Shown one piece after another: positions 44,449 to 53,451 of a stretch of 64,000 bases of DNA. A program made the translations under genes and the position numbers. Origin of the DNA: Methylotuvimicrobium sp018830325 (GTDB lineage: Bacteria; Pseudomonadota; Gammaproteobacteria; Methylococcales; Methylomonadaceae); contig NZ_CP173170.1 of the NCBI RefSeq assembly GCF_044788715.1, positions 1,860,001 to 1,924,000 on the forward strand, in the 5' to 3' direction. How positions within the stretch are numbered: position 1 is the stretch's first letter; each line of letters starts with the position of its first letter. The notes under the pieces were generated by a model, which saw only the letters and a program-made list of their open reading frames with translations, did no database searches and had not been told where the DNA came from.

Positions 44449-44738
44449 CGTTCATGAAGGCCTAGCCATCGCCCCGGCAAATGAAAGTTCGCTGGTGACG
44501 GAGGGTGCGGTCACTCGCCCGACAGGACCCAGCCCCTAAATTAGTAAGACTATTAACCATGACCGATGGGCTATGGAATTTAGGGGCTGGGTGAATACGT
44601 CCGTGTAGGCTCGACGGCGGCTGTCCTTGCCGCCGACGCCTGCCGGTCGAGCAACCGCCCCCTCTTCGGAACCGACATTGGTTTTTTTTATATCGAAAAA
44701 TTAGATAAGGAATGCAAAACAGCGAACTTTCACAGTAA
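44446..44738. repeat. Family-E nested repeat, copy E3, tandem to E2
   Basis: Same outer ends and orientation as E2, but the centre is short: GGCTGTCCTTGCCGCCGACG replaces the long central module. The core is 44501-44664. Together with E2 it forms a direct tandem pair upstream of the methyltransferase gene. Confidence 0.8.
44528..44591. repeat. 64-bp palindromic module M, copy 4
   Basis: Identical or nearly identical to copy 3 at 44133-44196, in the same position and orientation within its host repeat. This suggests that the filled host was duplicated rather than two separate insertions. Confidence 0.8.
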
Positions 44739-44798
44739 TTAACCCTAGACCTTTTTGGCATATGCTGAAATGATCGGCGAGGAAGGGAGACGGAAACA

Positions 44799-45536
44799 AT
44801 GAATAAACAATTTCGATTATTAATTTTTGCATTCTTGCTGTTTGGTGTTGTCGATTATGCAATGGCCGGCGAGACGGCCTATGAACGACAACGCAACAGC
44901 TTGATCGATCTGATTCAGGCGGATGTCAGATCGACGAGCTATTTTCTCGGTAAAGACGCATTGGACGAGAAAGTTTTGCAGGCATTGCGTAAAGTGCCCC
45001 GCCATGAATTCGTGCCGGAGGCACAGCGCCCCAATGCCTATTTAAACAGGCCCTTGCCGATTGGGCACGGGCAAACGATCTCTCAGCCTTACATCGTGGC
45101 AATCATGACCGATTTATTGGAGCTCGATGAAAATAGCCGCGTATTGGAAATCGGAACCGGCTCGGCCTATCAGGCAGCCGTTTTGGCCGAGGTGGCTGGT
45201 AGCGTGTACACGATAGAAATTATCGAGGCCTTGGCGGATCGGGCCGCGCGCGATCTTAAACGTCTCGGCTACGATAAAGTGCAATTGCGCATGGGTGACG
45301 GATATTACGGTTGGGAAGAGGCCGCGCCGTTCGATGCGATCATGGTAACCGCAGCCGCCAGTCATATTCCGCCTCCGTTGATTAAACAATTGAAACCCGG
45401 CGGGCGCATGATCATTCCGGTCGGAGGCCGTTTTGCCGTGCAGCATCTCGTACTGGTGAACAAGGATCAAGAAAACCGCATCACGAGCCGTCAGTTACTG
45501 CCGGTCAGATTTGTGCCTTTAACGGGAGATCGTTAA
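44799..45536 (+). CDS. pcm: Protein-L-isoaspartate O-methyltransferase with signal peptide
   Basis: A 245-residue PIMT. The methyltransferase core is complete: VPEAQRPNAYLNRPLPIGHG, QTISQPYIVAIMTDLLEL, the SAM loop VLEIGTGSAYQAAVLAEV and IIPVGGR. PIMT methylates L-isoaspartyl residues so that damaged proteins can be repaired. Odd: the N-terminus (LLIFAFLLFGVVDYAMAGET) is a typical cleavable signal peptide, predicting a periplasmic enzyme although SAM is cytosolic. GGAAA lies before the ATG. The next gene, a membrane spermidine-synthase-like protein, starts three bases after the stop, so the two are coupled. Confidence 0.92.
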   Translation: MNKQFRLLIFAFLLFGVVDYAMAGETAYERQRNSLIDLIQADVRSTSYFLGKDALDEKVLQALRKVPRHEFVPEAQRPNAYLNRPLPIGHGQTISQPYIVAIMTDLLELDENSRVLEIGTGSAYQAAVLAEVAGSVYTIEIIEALADRAARDLKRLGYDKVQLRMGDGYYGWEEAAPFDAIMVTAAASHIPPPLIKQLKPGGRMIIPVGGRFAVQHLVLVNKDQENRITSRQLLPVRFVPLTGDR

Positions 45537-45539
45537 GCC

Positions 45540-47984
45540 ATGACACGAAGACCGGCTTTTCCGTTATTATTGGCGGTAGCGGCTACTTCGTCCGGTTCGC
45601 TGGCCTATGAAGTGCTGTTGATGCGCTTGTTTTCGATCGTACAATGGCATCATTTTGCCTATTTGATCATCAGTTTGGCCTTGCTCGGATACGGCGTGAG
45701 TGGCGTGTTTTTGGCATTCAATCGAGAGCGTTTGATCGGTGTCTACGGGTTGGCTGTCACGATTAATCTGCTGTTATTCGGTATTGCCGCGTCTGCTTGT
45801 TTTCTAATAGCGCAACAAATCCCGTTTAACCCGGCCGAACTGTTATGGGCGCCGGAACAGCTTGGCTATTTAAGCGGTCTGTATTTATTACTGTCATTGC
45901 CGTTTTTTTTCGCCGCGAATGTGATTGGTTTGTCTTTTTTTCGCTATCGCCGCGATGTCTCGTCGATTTATGCAGCCGATTTATGCGGCGCGGGCATCGG
46001 TAGCCTGAGCATCATTGCCTTGTTGTTCGTCTTATTCCCGGAAAAAATATTGCCGGTCATCGGCGGTTTGAGCATTGTCGCCAGCTTGTTAGTGCAGAGC
46101 TTGTTCTTCCGGCGCTGGCGAGTCGGGGTGAGGTTCTCCGTCGGCGCGGCAACCATGACCGCGGTTTTCGTATTGGCCCTGCCGGACTGGACTCTAAACA
46201 TCTCGCCTTATAAAGGCTTGAACCAACAATTGAGGATTCCGGGAACTGAAGTCGTCGAGAATTATTCCAGTCCTCTGGGTCTTTTGAGCGTCATCGAAAG
46301 CACGCAAATGCCGCTACGCCATGCGCCCGGCTTGAGTCTGAATGCCGATGCCGAGCCGCCCGAGCAATTGGGCGTTTTCACCGATGCCGATAATTTGTCG
46401 GCGATCACCCGATATGACGGTGATTCGGTTAATCTGGCTTATTTGGATCAAAGTACATCGGCCTTGCCTTATCATTTGCAAGCCCAAGAAAAAGTGTTGA
46501 TTTTGGGGGCGGGAACCGGCGGTGATGTGTTACAGGCATTTTATCACAAGATACCGGCTATCGATGCGGTCGAGTTGAGCCCGCAAACGATTGCTTTAGT
46601 CAAGGATAAGCATGCCGATTTCGCCGGCCATATTTACAGCGATCCTCGGGTTCAGTTGCATACCGCCGAAGCGCGCGGTTTTGTAGCGACTTCGCGTGAT
46701 CGCTATGACTTGATCAATCTTTCACTGCTCGACGCGTTTGGCGCTTCGTCAGCCGGACTTTACGCGTTGGCGGAAACCTATCTTTATACCGAGGAAGCGC
46801 TTAAGGCTTATTTGGAACATTTGACGCCGGGCGGATATCTGAGCATGACGCGCTGGATCAAGATGCCGCCGCGCGATACGCTTAAATTACTCGCGACCGC
46901 CAGTGCTGCCTTAAAAATGTTGGGTAGCGAAAACCCTGAACAAAGCATCGTGTTGATTCGCAGTTGGCAAACCGCGACGATGCTGATCAAAAACGGGACG
47001 TTTTCCGAAGCGGAGGTGGCCGCTTTACGGCGATTTTGCGATGAAAGAGGTTTCGATGCCGATTATTATCCGGGGGTTGCCGAGACTGAAGTCAATCGCT
47101 TCAATATTTTACAGGAGCCGTATTATTATCAAGCGGCAACGGCATTGCTAGGCGAGGAGCGCGAAGCGTTTATAGCCGATTACAAATTCAATATCAAACC
47201 TGCCACCGACGATCGGCCGTATTTTTTCCATTTTTTCAAATGGCGGACCTTACCTGAAATCTGGTCGCTGCTGGGCCAAGGCGGCATGTCCTTATTGGAA
47301 AGCGGCTATTTATTATTGATTGTCGGTTTAGCGCAGGCGGTCGCTGTCAGTTTTTTGTTGATCATCGTGCCGCTTTGGTTTTGGAAGCGCAAACTGGGTA
47401 TCGAAACCGGCTCTGCGATGCATTGGCGTATCTTCTTTTATTTTTCATGTCTCGGTTTGGCTTTTCTGTTCGTAGAAATTGCGTTTATTCAAAAATTTAT
47501 CCTGATTCTGCACCATCCGCTGTATGCCATTACCGTTGTGGTCAGTACCTTTCTGTTGAGCGCCGGTATCGGTAGCCGTTTTTCCAAAAAACTGTCCGAC
47601 AAGAATAACCGGTTATGGATTACCATGCCGATTGCCGCGATAGTTCTGTTGAGTGCAGCATATATCTTGGAATTTCAATTTATTACCGGTTTTTTATTGC
47701 AACGTAGCGAATTCAGTAAGGTACTCGGTTCGATAGCCTTGATCGCACCGCTAGGATTTTTCATGGGCATGCCGTTTCCGATGGGCATGGCGAGCCTTGG
47801 GCGTAGCGTTCCGGCATTGATTCCTTGGGCTTGGGGCGTAAACGGCTGTGCTTCGGTTATAAGCGCGATATTGGCGGCACTGATAGCGACCGAATTCGGC
47901 TTTACCGTCTTGGTGTTTTCGGCATTGTGGCTCTATGCGTTGGCGGCGTTGAGTTTTCCTGCCGCTGAGAACAGAGTTCGTTGA
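45540..47984 (+). CDS. Membrane-embedded spermidine synthase-like protein
   Basis: An 814-residue protein. About eight transmembrane segments lie in the first roughly 225 residues, then a soluble Rossmann domain of the spermidine-synthase type (about 245-530; VLILGAGTGGDVLQAF, AVELSPQTIALVKDKH, YDLINLSLLDAFGASSAGLY), and six or so helices at the C-terminus. The binding motif could hold SAM or decarboxylated SAM. The family is described as a fused MFS/polyamine-synthase type; the reaction is not proven, and the amine-binding residues differ from SpeE. It is translationally coupled to the exported PIMT. Its stop is one base from the convergent radical SAM gene. Confidence 0.85.
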   Translation: MTRRPAFPLLLAVAATSSGSLAYEVLLMRLFSIVQWHHFAYLIISLALLGYGVSGVFLAFNRERLIGVYGLAVTINLLLFGIAASACFLIAQQIPFNPAELLWAPEQLGYLSGLYLLLSLPFFFAANVIGLSFFRYRRDVSSIYAADLCGAGIGSLSIIALLFVLFPEKILPVIGGLSIVASLLVQSLFFRRWRVGVRFSVGAATMTAVFVLALPDWTLNISPYKGLNQQLRIPGTEVVENYSSPLGLLSVIESTQMPLRHAPGLSLNADAEPPEQLGVFTDADNLSAITRYDGDSVNLAYLDQSTSALPYHLQAQEKVLILGAGTGGDVLQAFYHKIPAIDAVELSPQTIALVKDKHADFAGHIYSDPRVQLHTAEARGFVATSRDRYDLINLSLLDAFGASSAGLYALAETYLYTEEALKAYLEHLTPGGYLSMTRWIKMPPRDTLKLLATASAALKMLGSENPEQSIVLIRSWQTATMLIKNGTFSEAEVAALRRFCDERGFDADYYPGVAETEVNRFNILQEPYYYQAATALLGEEREAFIADYKFNIKPATDDRPYFFHFFKWRTLPEIWSLLGQGGMSLLESGYLLLIVGLAQAVAVSFLLIIVPLWFWKRKLGIETGSAMHWRIFFYFSCLGLAFLFVEIAFIQKFILILHHPLYAITVVVSTFLLSAGIGSRFSKKLSDKNNRLWITMPIAAIVLLSAAYILEFQFITGFLLQRSEFSKVLGSIALIAPLGFFMGMPFPMGMASLGRSVPALIPWAWGVNGCASVISAILAALIATEFGFTVLVFSALWLYALAALSFPAAENRVR

Positions 47985-47985
47985 T

Positions 47986-49047
47986 TCAGAATAGATCCAT
48001 TTGAATCGGGCCGGATTTAAAACGGGAACAATCGAGTGCCGGCATGCCGGTATCGAGTCCGAGCCGGCGCGTAGCAATGCGAAAGCGTTGCGCTATTAGA
48101 TCGGCATAGACGCCTTCTCCGCGTAGCCGGGTACCGAAACGCGGATCGTTAGCGCGCCCGCTTCGGCAGTCTCGAATACGATTGAGTACATGCTTGGCTT
48201 GATTTGGAATGTGCGTATTCAGCCATTCTTCGAATAATTCCGACACTTCAAGCGGTAGCCGGATCAGGATATATTCGGCGGATTGCGCGCCGGCTTCGGA
48301 TGCTGCTTTGAGAATGCTTTCCAGTTCCGAATCGGTGAATACCGGAATCACCGGGGCGAGCATGATATTGACCGGTATTTTATTCTCATGTAGCCGTGTA
48401 ATGGTTTGCAGTCGGCGCTGCGGCGAACTTGCTCTAGGCTCGAGTGTTCGGGAAAGTTCGGGCTTTAATGTGGTGAGAGAAATATTAACTTGAACTAAAT
48501 TGTTTTCGGTCATCGGCGCCAATAAATCAATGTCGCGTTCAACCATGGCTGATTTGGTCGTAATCGTGCATGGATGACGGAATTCGCTCAATACTTCGAG
48601 TATTTCCCGGGTGATGTGGTATCGGCGTTCGATGGGTTGATACGGGTCGGTGTTGGCGCCTAATGCAATCGGCGTACAGCGGTATTTGCGGCTTTGAAGT
48701 TCTTTGCGCAATAATTCTGCGGCTTCGGGTTTTGCAGTGAGTTTAGTTTCAAAATCCAGTCCCGGTGACAAGCCCAAGTAAGCATGGGTCGGGCGAGCGA
48801 AACAGTAAATGCAGCCGTGTTCGCAGCCTCGATACGGGTTGAGCGATTGTTCGAAGGGGATGTCGGGCGACCGGTTACGGCTGATGATCGTTCGTGCAGT
48901 TTCCTGAGAAACTTCGGTGCGCAGCGGCGGCGCAACGTCGTCGAAATAGTCCCAACCGTCGTCGAACGCCTCATGAGTTTCCAAGTTATAGCGGCCGTCC
49001 GGGTTGCCGGTCGCGCCTCGGCCTTTATACCGCGGGTTGGAAATCAT
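47986..49047 (-). CDS. PA0069-family radical SAM protein
   Basis: A 353-residue radical SAM protein. The cluster motif is NPYRGCEHGCIYCFARPTHA (C-x3-C-x2-C). Next come LGLSPGLDFETKLTAKP, ALGANTDPYQPIERRY and VNISLTTLKPELSRTLEPRA. It resembles spore photoproduct lyase-like enzymes of the COG1533 group; the reaction is unknown. It converges with the spermidine-synthase-like gene, with stops one base apart. A family-E repeat lies upstream of it. Confidence 0.93.
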   Translation of the reverse strand: MISNPRYKGRGATGNPDGRYNLETHEAFDDGWDYFDDVAPPLRTEVSQETARTIISRNRSPDIPFEQSLNPYRGCEHGCIYCFARPTHAYLGLSPGLDFETKLTAKPEAAELLRKELQSRKYRCTPIALGANTDPYQPIERRYHITREILEVLSEFRHPCTITTKSAMVERDIDLLAPMTENNLVQVNISLTTLKPELSRTLEPRASSPQRRLQTITRLHENKIPVNIMLAPVIPVFTDSELESILKAASEAGAQSAEYILIRLPLEVSELFEEWLNTHIPNQAKHVLNRIRDCRSGRANDPRFGTRLRGEGVYADLIAQRFRIATRRLGLDTGMPALDCSRFKSGPIQMDLF

Positions 49048-49062
49048 TGATCGAGTTGGACT

Positions 49063-49304
49063 TTACTGTGAAGGTTCGTAGATTTAGACTCTCTATCGAA
49101 TTTTTCGATATACGGCGCTAGACAGAGCAAATGCCGGTTCTGGAGAGTGTGCGGTTGCTCGACCGACAGGCGTCGGCGGCAAGGACAGCCGCCGTCGAGC
49201 CTACATGGACGTATTCACGGCGTCCTGTCGGGCGAGTGACCGCGCCCTCCACAACGCACGCGCTTTCATTTGGCGGGGCGATTGCCAGGCTTCCATGAAC
49301 GTTA
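49063..49304. repeat. Family-E repeat, short copy E4 (no inserted module)
   Basis: Starts TTACTGTGAAGG and ends TCCATGAACGTTA. The core GTGTGCGGTTGCTCGACCGA to GGGCGAGTGACCGCGCCCTC is only about 110 bases. It carries the uninterrupted motif ACATGGACGTATTCACGGCG, making it the empty site for comparison with the filled copies. Confidence 0.8.
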
Positions 49305-49305
49305 G

Positions 49306-49340
49306 TTTCAAGTCGCGGTCGTGCCAGCCGCGACTTGAAA
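49306..49340. terminator. Perfect 13-bp hairpin 3' of the Met-rich gene
   Basis: TTTCAAGTCGCGG and CCGCGACTTGAAA flank a nine-base loop. It starts seven bases after the stop of the minus-strand gene. There is no T run, so it may protect the 3' end rather than stop transcription. Confidence 0.6.
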
Positions 49341-49346
49341 TCGTTC

Positions 49347-49808
49347 TTACATCTTATGGCCCTTCATCATTTTATGCATTTTCATCATTTGCATATGATG
49401 TTGTTCCATCAGTTTTAATTGTTCGTCTTTAAGCTTTTGTTGTTTGGCAGGGTCTTTCTCGGCCAGAATTTTATTCGTTAGCCCATGCAATTTCAGTTGG
49501 TATTCTTGTTTCATTTTTAAATGCTCGCGCATTTTTTCATGATCCATACCGCCCATGTCACCCATGCCTCCCATTTTTCCTTGGTCCATCTCGCCCTTTC
49601 CTTGCATCTTTCCGTGATCCATTTTCCCCATGTCGCCCATCTTTCCTTGGTCCATGCCTTCCATTCCTCCCATTTTTCCTTTTCCGCCCATGTCATGATC
49701 CATTTTCATTTCATGTTTCGGATTTGCAGCCGTATCTTCCGCCGCAACGGATACTTGGCTTAGTGCGGATAATGCAATGATTGAAGCTAGGCTGATTATT
49801 TTTTTCAT
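49347..49808 (-). CDS. Secreted Met/His/Lys-rich protein, possible metal binder
   Basis: A 153-residue protein with a signal peptide (residues 1-22, ending VSVAA). About 26 methionines and many His, Lys, Asp and Gly are arranged in units such as MDQGKMGDMGKMDHGKM. The C-terminal half is helical (YQLKLHGLTNKILAEKDPAK), ending in a Met/His cluster (HHMQMMKMHKMMKGHKM). Met-rich periplasmic domains bind Cu(I) or Ag(I) in families such as CopC, CusF and PcoA. No homology to a named family was recognised, so copper binding is inference. It stands alone. Confidence 0.78.
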   Translation of the reverse strand: MKKIISLASIIALSALSQVSVAAEDTAANPKHEMKMDHDMGGKGKMGGMEGMDQGKMGDMGKMDHGKMQGKGEMDQGKMGGMGDMGGMDHEKMREHLKMKQEYQLKLHGLTNKILAEKDPAKQQKLKDEQLKLMEQHHMQMMKMHKMMKGHKM

Positions 49809-50090
49809 TAGGATTCCCTCGGTTGTGTGATTGATTTTTAGATGTTCACAATTTGAGTTTGAAACATTCTATGAGCTAAAGTGTAGCCAGCACAATAATG
49901 CAAAAACTTAAATGGAACGCAGATAAATCCTGACATAAAAGCCCGCGAATCGCCAGCGATAAAAAAGACTCAATTAAGATTTGTCCGGTTCGATCATTCA
50001 GGCCGTTGCTTGTTGAACGATGAATGATGCTAAACTCGAAACTCAGCAAATGATTCGATCGTTTCGAACGATAAGTTGGGGGAGGCAATC

Positions 50091-51614
50091 ATGGCGCGTG
50101 AAAGGTGGAACTCGCAGCTTGGTTTTTTGATGGCCGCAGTCGGTTCGGCGATCGGATTGGGTAATATTTGGCGGTTTAGTTATCTGGCTTACCAGCACGG
50201 CGGCGGGGCTTTTCTGATTCCTTATTTGACGGCGTTACTAACGGCCGGCATTCCGCTGTTGATACTGGAAAACGGCATTGGCCATGAGCGCGTCGGTTCC
50301 GCGCCGTTGGCTTATCATAAAATAAGCCCACGCTGGGAATGGCTCGGCTGGTGGTCGGTGATTTTCGTCATGTTCGGCATCGAGCTCTACTATTCGGCGA
50401 TTATCGCGTGGTGTTTGAATTATTTTGCGCTCTCGTTCGATTTGGCTTGGGGAGACGATCCTAACGCCTATTTTTTTAAGCATTTTTTACGAGTAAGCGA
50501 TAGTCCTTTTCGATTAGGCGAAATTCGAACGCCTATTTTATTCGGTCTTATCCTTACATGGCTCGCGATTTGGTTGGTTGTCTACCGTGGCGTCCAAAAA
50601 GGCATCGAACTCGCCAACAAAATTATGATGCCTGTTTTGTTGTTACTGACCATTGTCTTAGTAGCTTGGTCCCTACAATTGGACGGGGCGTGGCACGGCA
50701 TTCAAGTGTATGTCACGCCGGATTTTTCCAAGCTCAACGATCCGCAAGTCTGGATCGATGCCTACAGCCAGATTTTTTTCACGCTGAGCCTCGGTTTCGG
50801 AATCATGATCGCTTATGCCAGTTATTTGCCGGATAAAACCGACATCACTCGAAATGCAGTGTTGATTGCATTGATCAATAGCGCGTATTCGTTGCTGACC
50901 GGTTTCGGCGTGTTCGCGGTGTTAGGCTTCATGGCGCAAAGTGAAGGCAAGGAAATTGCCGATGTGGTGACGCAAAGCATTGGTTTGGCGTTTGTTGCTT
51001 ATCCGAAAGCCATTGGTCTAATGCCGGGCGGTAATCTGTTCGGGGCGATTTTTTTCCTATGCTTAACGGTTGCCGGATTATCATCGGCAGTATCGATCGT
51101 CGAAGCTTTCGTTTCGGCGGTGATCGATAAATTCAATTTCGATCGTAAGTTGCTGGTGACCTTCGTTTGTGTATTCGGCTGTCTCGGCGGCATCGTGTTC
51201 ACGACGCAAAGCGGTTTACTTTGGCTGGATATCGTCGATCGTTTTATCACGCATTATGGCTTGGTGACGGTCGGTATTTTGGAATGCATCGTGATCGGTT
51301 GGGCTTTTGACTTATTTAAGTTGCGTCAGCATATCAACCGGATATCTAGTTTGAAATTAGGAATGGGCTGGATTTTGTTGATTAAGTTATTTGTTCCGTT
51401 GATGCTTGGTATTATCTTTTTAGGGGATCTATTCAACGAATTGCAAAGGCCTTACGGGGGGTATAGTTGGACCGCGTTAATTCTAATCGGAAGGGATTGG
51501 TTGATACTGACTTTGATCGCGGCCTTTATCGTTGCCGGCAGACCTTGGCGAAGCGATCGCCCGAGTAAACCAGGGCGATCGGTCAAGAGCAGAGTGGGTC
51601 CGAGTGCCTCATAG
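50091..51614 (+). CDS. Sodium-dependent (SNF-family) transporter
   Basis: A 507-residue membrane protein of the neurotransmitter:sodium symporter family, with about 12 transmembrane helices. The first helix shows the sodium site motif AVGSAIGLGNIWRFSYLAYQ, then HGGGAFLIPYLTAL. Later helices include IFFTLSLGFGIMIAYASYLP and SAVSIVEAFVSAVID. It imports an amino acid or related solute with sodium. GGGGAGG lies five bases before the ATG at 50091, which decides the start over a TTG at 50076. Stand-alone gene. Confidence 0.94.
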   Translation: MARERWNSQLGFLMAAVGSAIGLGNIWRFSYLAYQHGGGAFLIPYLTALLTAGIPLLILENGIGHERVGSAPLAYHKISPRWEWLGWWSVIFVMFGIELYYSAIIAWCLNYFALSFDLAWGDDPNAYFFKHFLRVSDSPFRLGEIRTPILFGLILTWLAIWLVVYRGVQKGIELANKIMMPVLLLLTIVLVAWSLQLDGAWHGIQVYVTPDFSKLNDPQVWIDAYSQIFFTLSLGFGIMIAYASYLPDKTDITRNAVLIALINSAYSLLTGFGVFAVLGFMAQSEGKEIADVVTQSIGLAFVAYPKAIGLMPGGNLFGAIFFLCLTVAGLSSAVSIVEAFVSAVIDKFNFDRKLLVTFVCVFGCLGGIVFTTQSGLLWLDIVDRFITHYGLVTVGILECIVIGWAFDLFKLRQHINRISSLKLGMGWILLIKLFVPLMLGIIFLGDLFNELQRPYGGYSWTALILIGRDWLILTLIAAFIVAGRPWRSDRPSKPGRSVKSRVGPSAS

Positions 51615-51681
51615 CCGCGCCTTGGCTATCGAAGCCATTGACGCTCAAATCGGTGAAGAGGGTATTTTGGCTGGTACTTGT

Positions 51682-51936
51682 TTATGAGGTCAACAACGGG
51701 TCTAATCGGCTTTGTTGCTCCAGCGCGTACAAATCATCGAAACCGCCGACATGGAAATCGCCGATATAGATTTGCGGTACCGTTCTGCGCTTGGTTTTCT
51801 GCATCATTTCCTGTCGTAAGCCGGGTTCGGAATCGACATTGACTTCGTTGTAAACCGCGCCTTTTTTATCGAGTAGGCGTTTGGCCATGGTGCAGTAAGG
51901 ACAAAGGTTTGATGTATAGATAAGGATGTTCGGCAT
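51682..51936 (-). CDS. grxC: Glutaredoxin 3
   Basis: An 84-residue dithiol glutaredoxin with the CPYC active site (residues 12-15), the GSH-binding TVPQIYIGDFHVGGFDDLYA segment and the usual length. It reduces disulfides with glutathione in the cytoplasm. It is followed on the same strand, across about 33 bases, by the class II aldolase gene (upstream in transcription), so the two may form one transcript. No secB neighbour, unlike the E. coli arrangement. Confidence 0.95.
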   Translation of the reverse strand: MPNILIYTSNLCPYCTMAKRLLDKKGAVYNEVNVDSEPGLRQEMMQKTKRRTVPQIYIGDFHVGGFDDLYALEQQSRLDPLLTS

Positions 51937-51969
51937 AATATTAATAGTTGCTAATATAGTGTGGCTATT

Positions 51970-52620
51970 CTACTGTTTATCGATCGTGTCTTCAATGCGT
52001 AATGCATCGCCTAGCGCTTTTATCAACAGCCATGCCGCGTGTTCGATCGAAGCGCCGAAGGCGACGATGCCGTCTTGATGGCCGAGCATACTGAATATCG
52101 GCCTATCGTCGAGTCGTCCGGATTGAAAGAGTTCGGCGATGGCCCGGGCCATTTGCGGAGTTCCGTAAGCGGCATCGGACGGTGTATGGGGAAGGGCGAG
52201 TTCGGCGGTTTTTTGCCAAATTTCGGGGCTATGAATATGAATGACCGATCGAATCGAGGCGTCTTGACTATAAACGCAGGCATGAGTAATCGCTTCCGAA
52301 GACGGCTTGGACAGGCCTTTCGATTGAAGAAAATAGCGCTTGATATCGGTATTCCATACTTCACAGTAATGCTCGCGGCTCAATTCTGGGATATGGCCGG
52401 TTTGCGTTCCGCTGATGATAAACGCATTGCTACTGAGATCCGGCTTCAAACTGATGTTGCCGTATCCGAGCCCGTCGTAACGCGGGGGGGCTCTGCCAAT
52501 CAAGCCGAGTTTGAATAAGATCGAACGCCATGCGTTGAGAGAGCTTAAGGAAATTACTTGATCGATAGGCTGGTTTTGATGATCGAAGCGAAATTTAATG
52601 ACGCCTTCTTGTTCTTGCAT
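51970..52620 (-). CDS. Class II aldolase/adducin family protein
   Basis: A 216-residue protein of the aldolase II fold. Seen: YDGLGYGNISLKP (substrate loop), FIISGTQTGHIPELSREHYC, and the Zn-site motif SVIHIHSPEIWQKT, but the last conserved His cluster is weak. Members cleave fuculose- or ribulose-phosphate, or act on methylthioribulose phosphate; the substrate is undefined. The ATG at 52620 is preferred to a TTG at 52662, which would add 14 non-family residues. Near grxC. Confidence 0.82.
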   Translation of the reverse strand: MQEQEGVIKFRFDHQNQPIDQVISLSSLNAWRSILFKLGLIGRAPPRYDGLGYGNISLKPDLSSNAFIISGTQTGHIPELSREHYCEVWNTDIKRYFLQSKGLSKPSSEAITHACVYSQDASIRSVIHIHSPEIWQKTAELALPHTPSDAAYGTPQMARAIAELFQSGRLDDRPIFSMLGHQDGIVAFGASIEHAAWLLIKALGDALRIEDTIDKQ

Positions 52621-52738
52621 AAATGATGGCGATTTACGAGGGAAGGGAGGCGCTAAAGCCAATCGGCTTGGCAGTGTGCTTGATAAGAGGTCGGTTTCGT
52701 TGAATATGAAGGCGCTGCCGAAGCAGCGCCTGATAGAG

Positions 52739-53203
52739 TTACATCTGCGATTGCAGATAATTTTGCAGGCCGATTTTGCCGATCAATTCCAGTTGCGTTT
52801 CCAGCCAATCGAGATGGTCTTCCTCGCTGTCGAGAATATGCTCAAAAATTTCTCTGGAGACAAAGTCTTGTACCGTTTCGCAATAAGCGATCGCTTCTCT
52901 GAGAACCGGAATCGCTTGTTGTTCGAGTTTTAAATCGCAAGCCAGCATTTCTTCGGGGTTTTCACCGACTAATAATTTACCGAGGTTTTGAAGATTTGGT
53001 AGGCCTTCGAGAAACAGTATTCTTTCGATCACTAGATCGGCGTGCTTCATTTCATCGATCGATTCGTGATATTCCTTCTCGTTGAGTTTGGCAAACCCCC
53101 AGTTTTTATACATCCTGGCATGCAAAAAATATTGATTGATCGCGGTGAGTTCGTTTTCCAAAACTTGGTTAAGGTATTCGATGACTTTTGCGTCTCCTTT
53201 CAT
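52739..53203 (-). CDS. bfr: Bacterioferritin
   Basis: A 154-residue four-helix ferritin that stores iron as a ferric mineral in a 24-mer with haem at subunit interfaces. The diiron ligands are in place: Glu18, Glu51, His54, Glu94-type, Glu127 and His130 in the right spacing. Met52 is the haem ligand (IDEMKHAD). GGAG lies seven bases before the ATG at 53203, deciding against an upstream start at 53260. A Fur-like site lies just upstream. Bfd, its iron-release partner, is encoded about 250 bases further along in the same orientation. Confidence 0.96.
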   Translation of the reverse strand: MKGDAKVIEYLNQVLENELTAINQYFLHARMYKNWGFAKLNEKEYHESIDEMKHADLVIERILFLEGLPNLQNLGKLLVGENPEEMLACDLKLEQQAIPVLREAIAYCETVQDFVSREIFEHILDSEEDHLDWLETQLELIGKIGLQNYLQSQM

Positions 53204-53212
53204 GGCGGCTCC

Positions 53213-53229
53213 GATAATGATAATGAAAT
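53213..53229 (-). promoter_or_regulatory. Fur-like hexamer array in the bfr leader
   Basis: GATAATGATAAT followed by GAAAT on the plus strand gives two direct GATAAT hexamers and a poor third. It sits directly upstream of the bfr ribosome site. Binding is inferred from resemblance only. Confidence 0.4.
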
Positions 53230-53389
53230 GGTTGATGTTCGGCAAAGACTTGTGCGGCATCTATTGGTCTTTGACGAGATAGGGAATTCAATGATTTTTG
53301 AATAATACAATATTGTATAAATTCTGCATATTCAATAAAAAATGCTGCTGTATTGGCGTGATGGTTCCAAGGCTTTAAGAAATTTAAGC

Positions 53390-53433
53390 AAAAAAACGGG
53401 CAAACCGATGGAGGTCAAGCATCGGTTTGCCCG
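53390..53433 (-). terminator. Rho-independent terminator of bfd
   Basis: On the minus strand CGGGCAAACCGATG and CATCGGTTTGCCCG form a perfect 14-bp stem around a nine-base loop, followed by seven T. It begins about 18 bases after the bfd stop. Confidence 0.92.
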
Positions 53434-53451
53434 GTAACAGCAAGTAATCAA

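Noticed and set aside
44141..44761. Several frames of 64-99 codons in the repeats before pcm
   Set aside because: The same peptides recur in the repeat copies at 35.2 and 58.2 kb; they arise from family E and module M.
50238..51250. Long antisense frames within the sodium transporter
   Set aside because: Shadow frames of a well-supported membrane protein gene.
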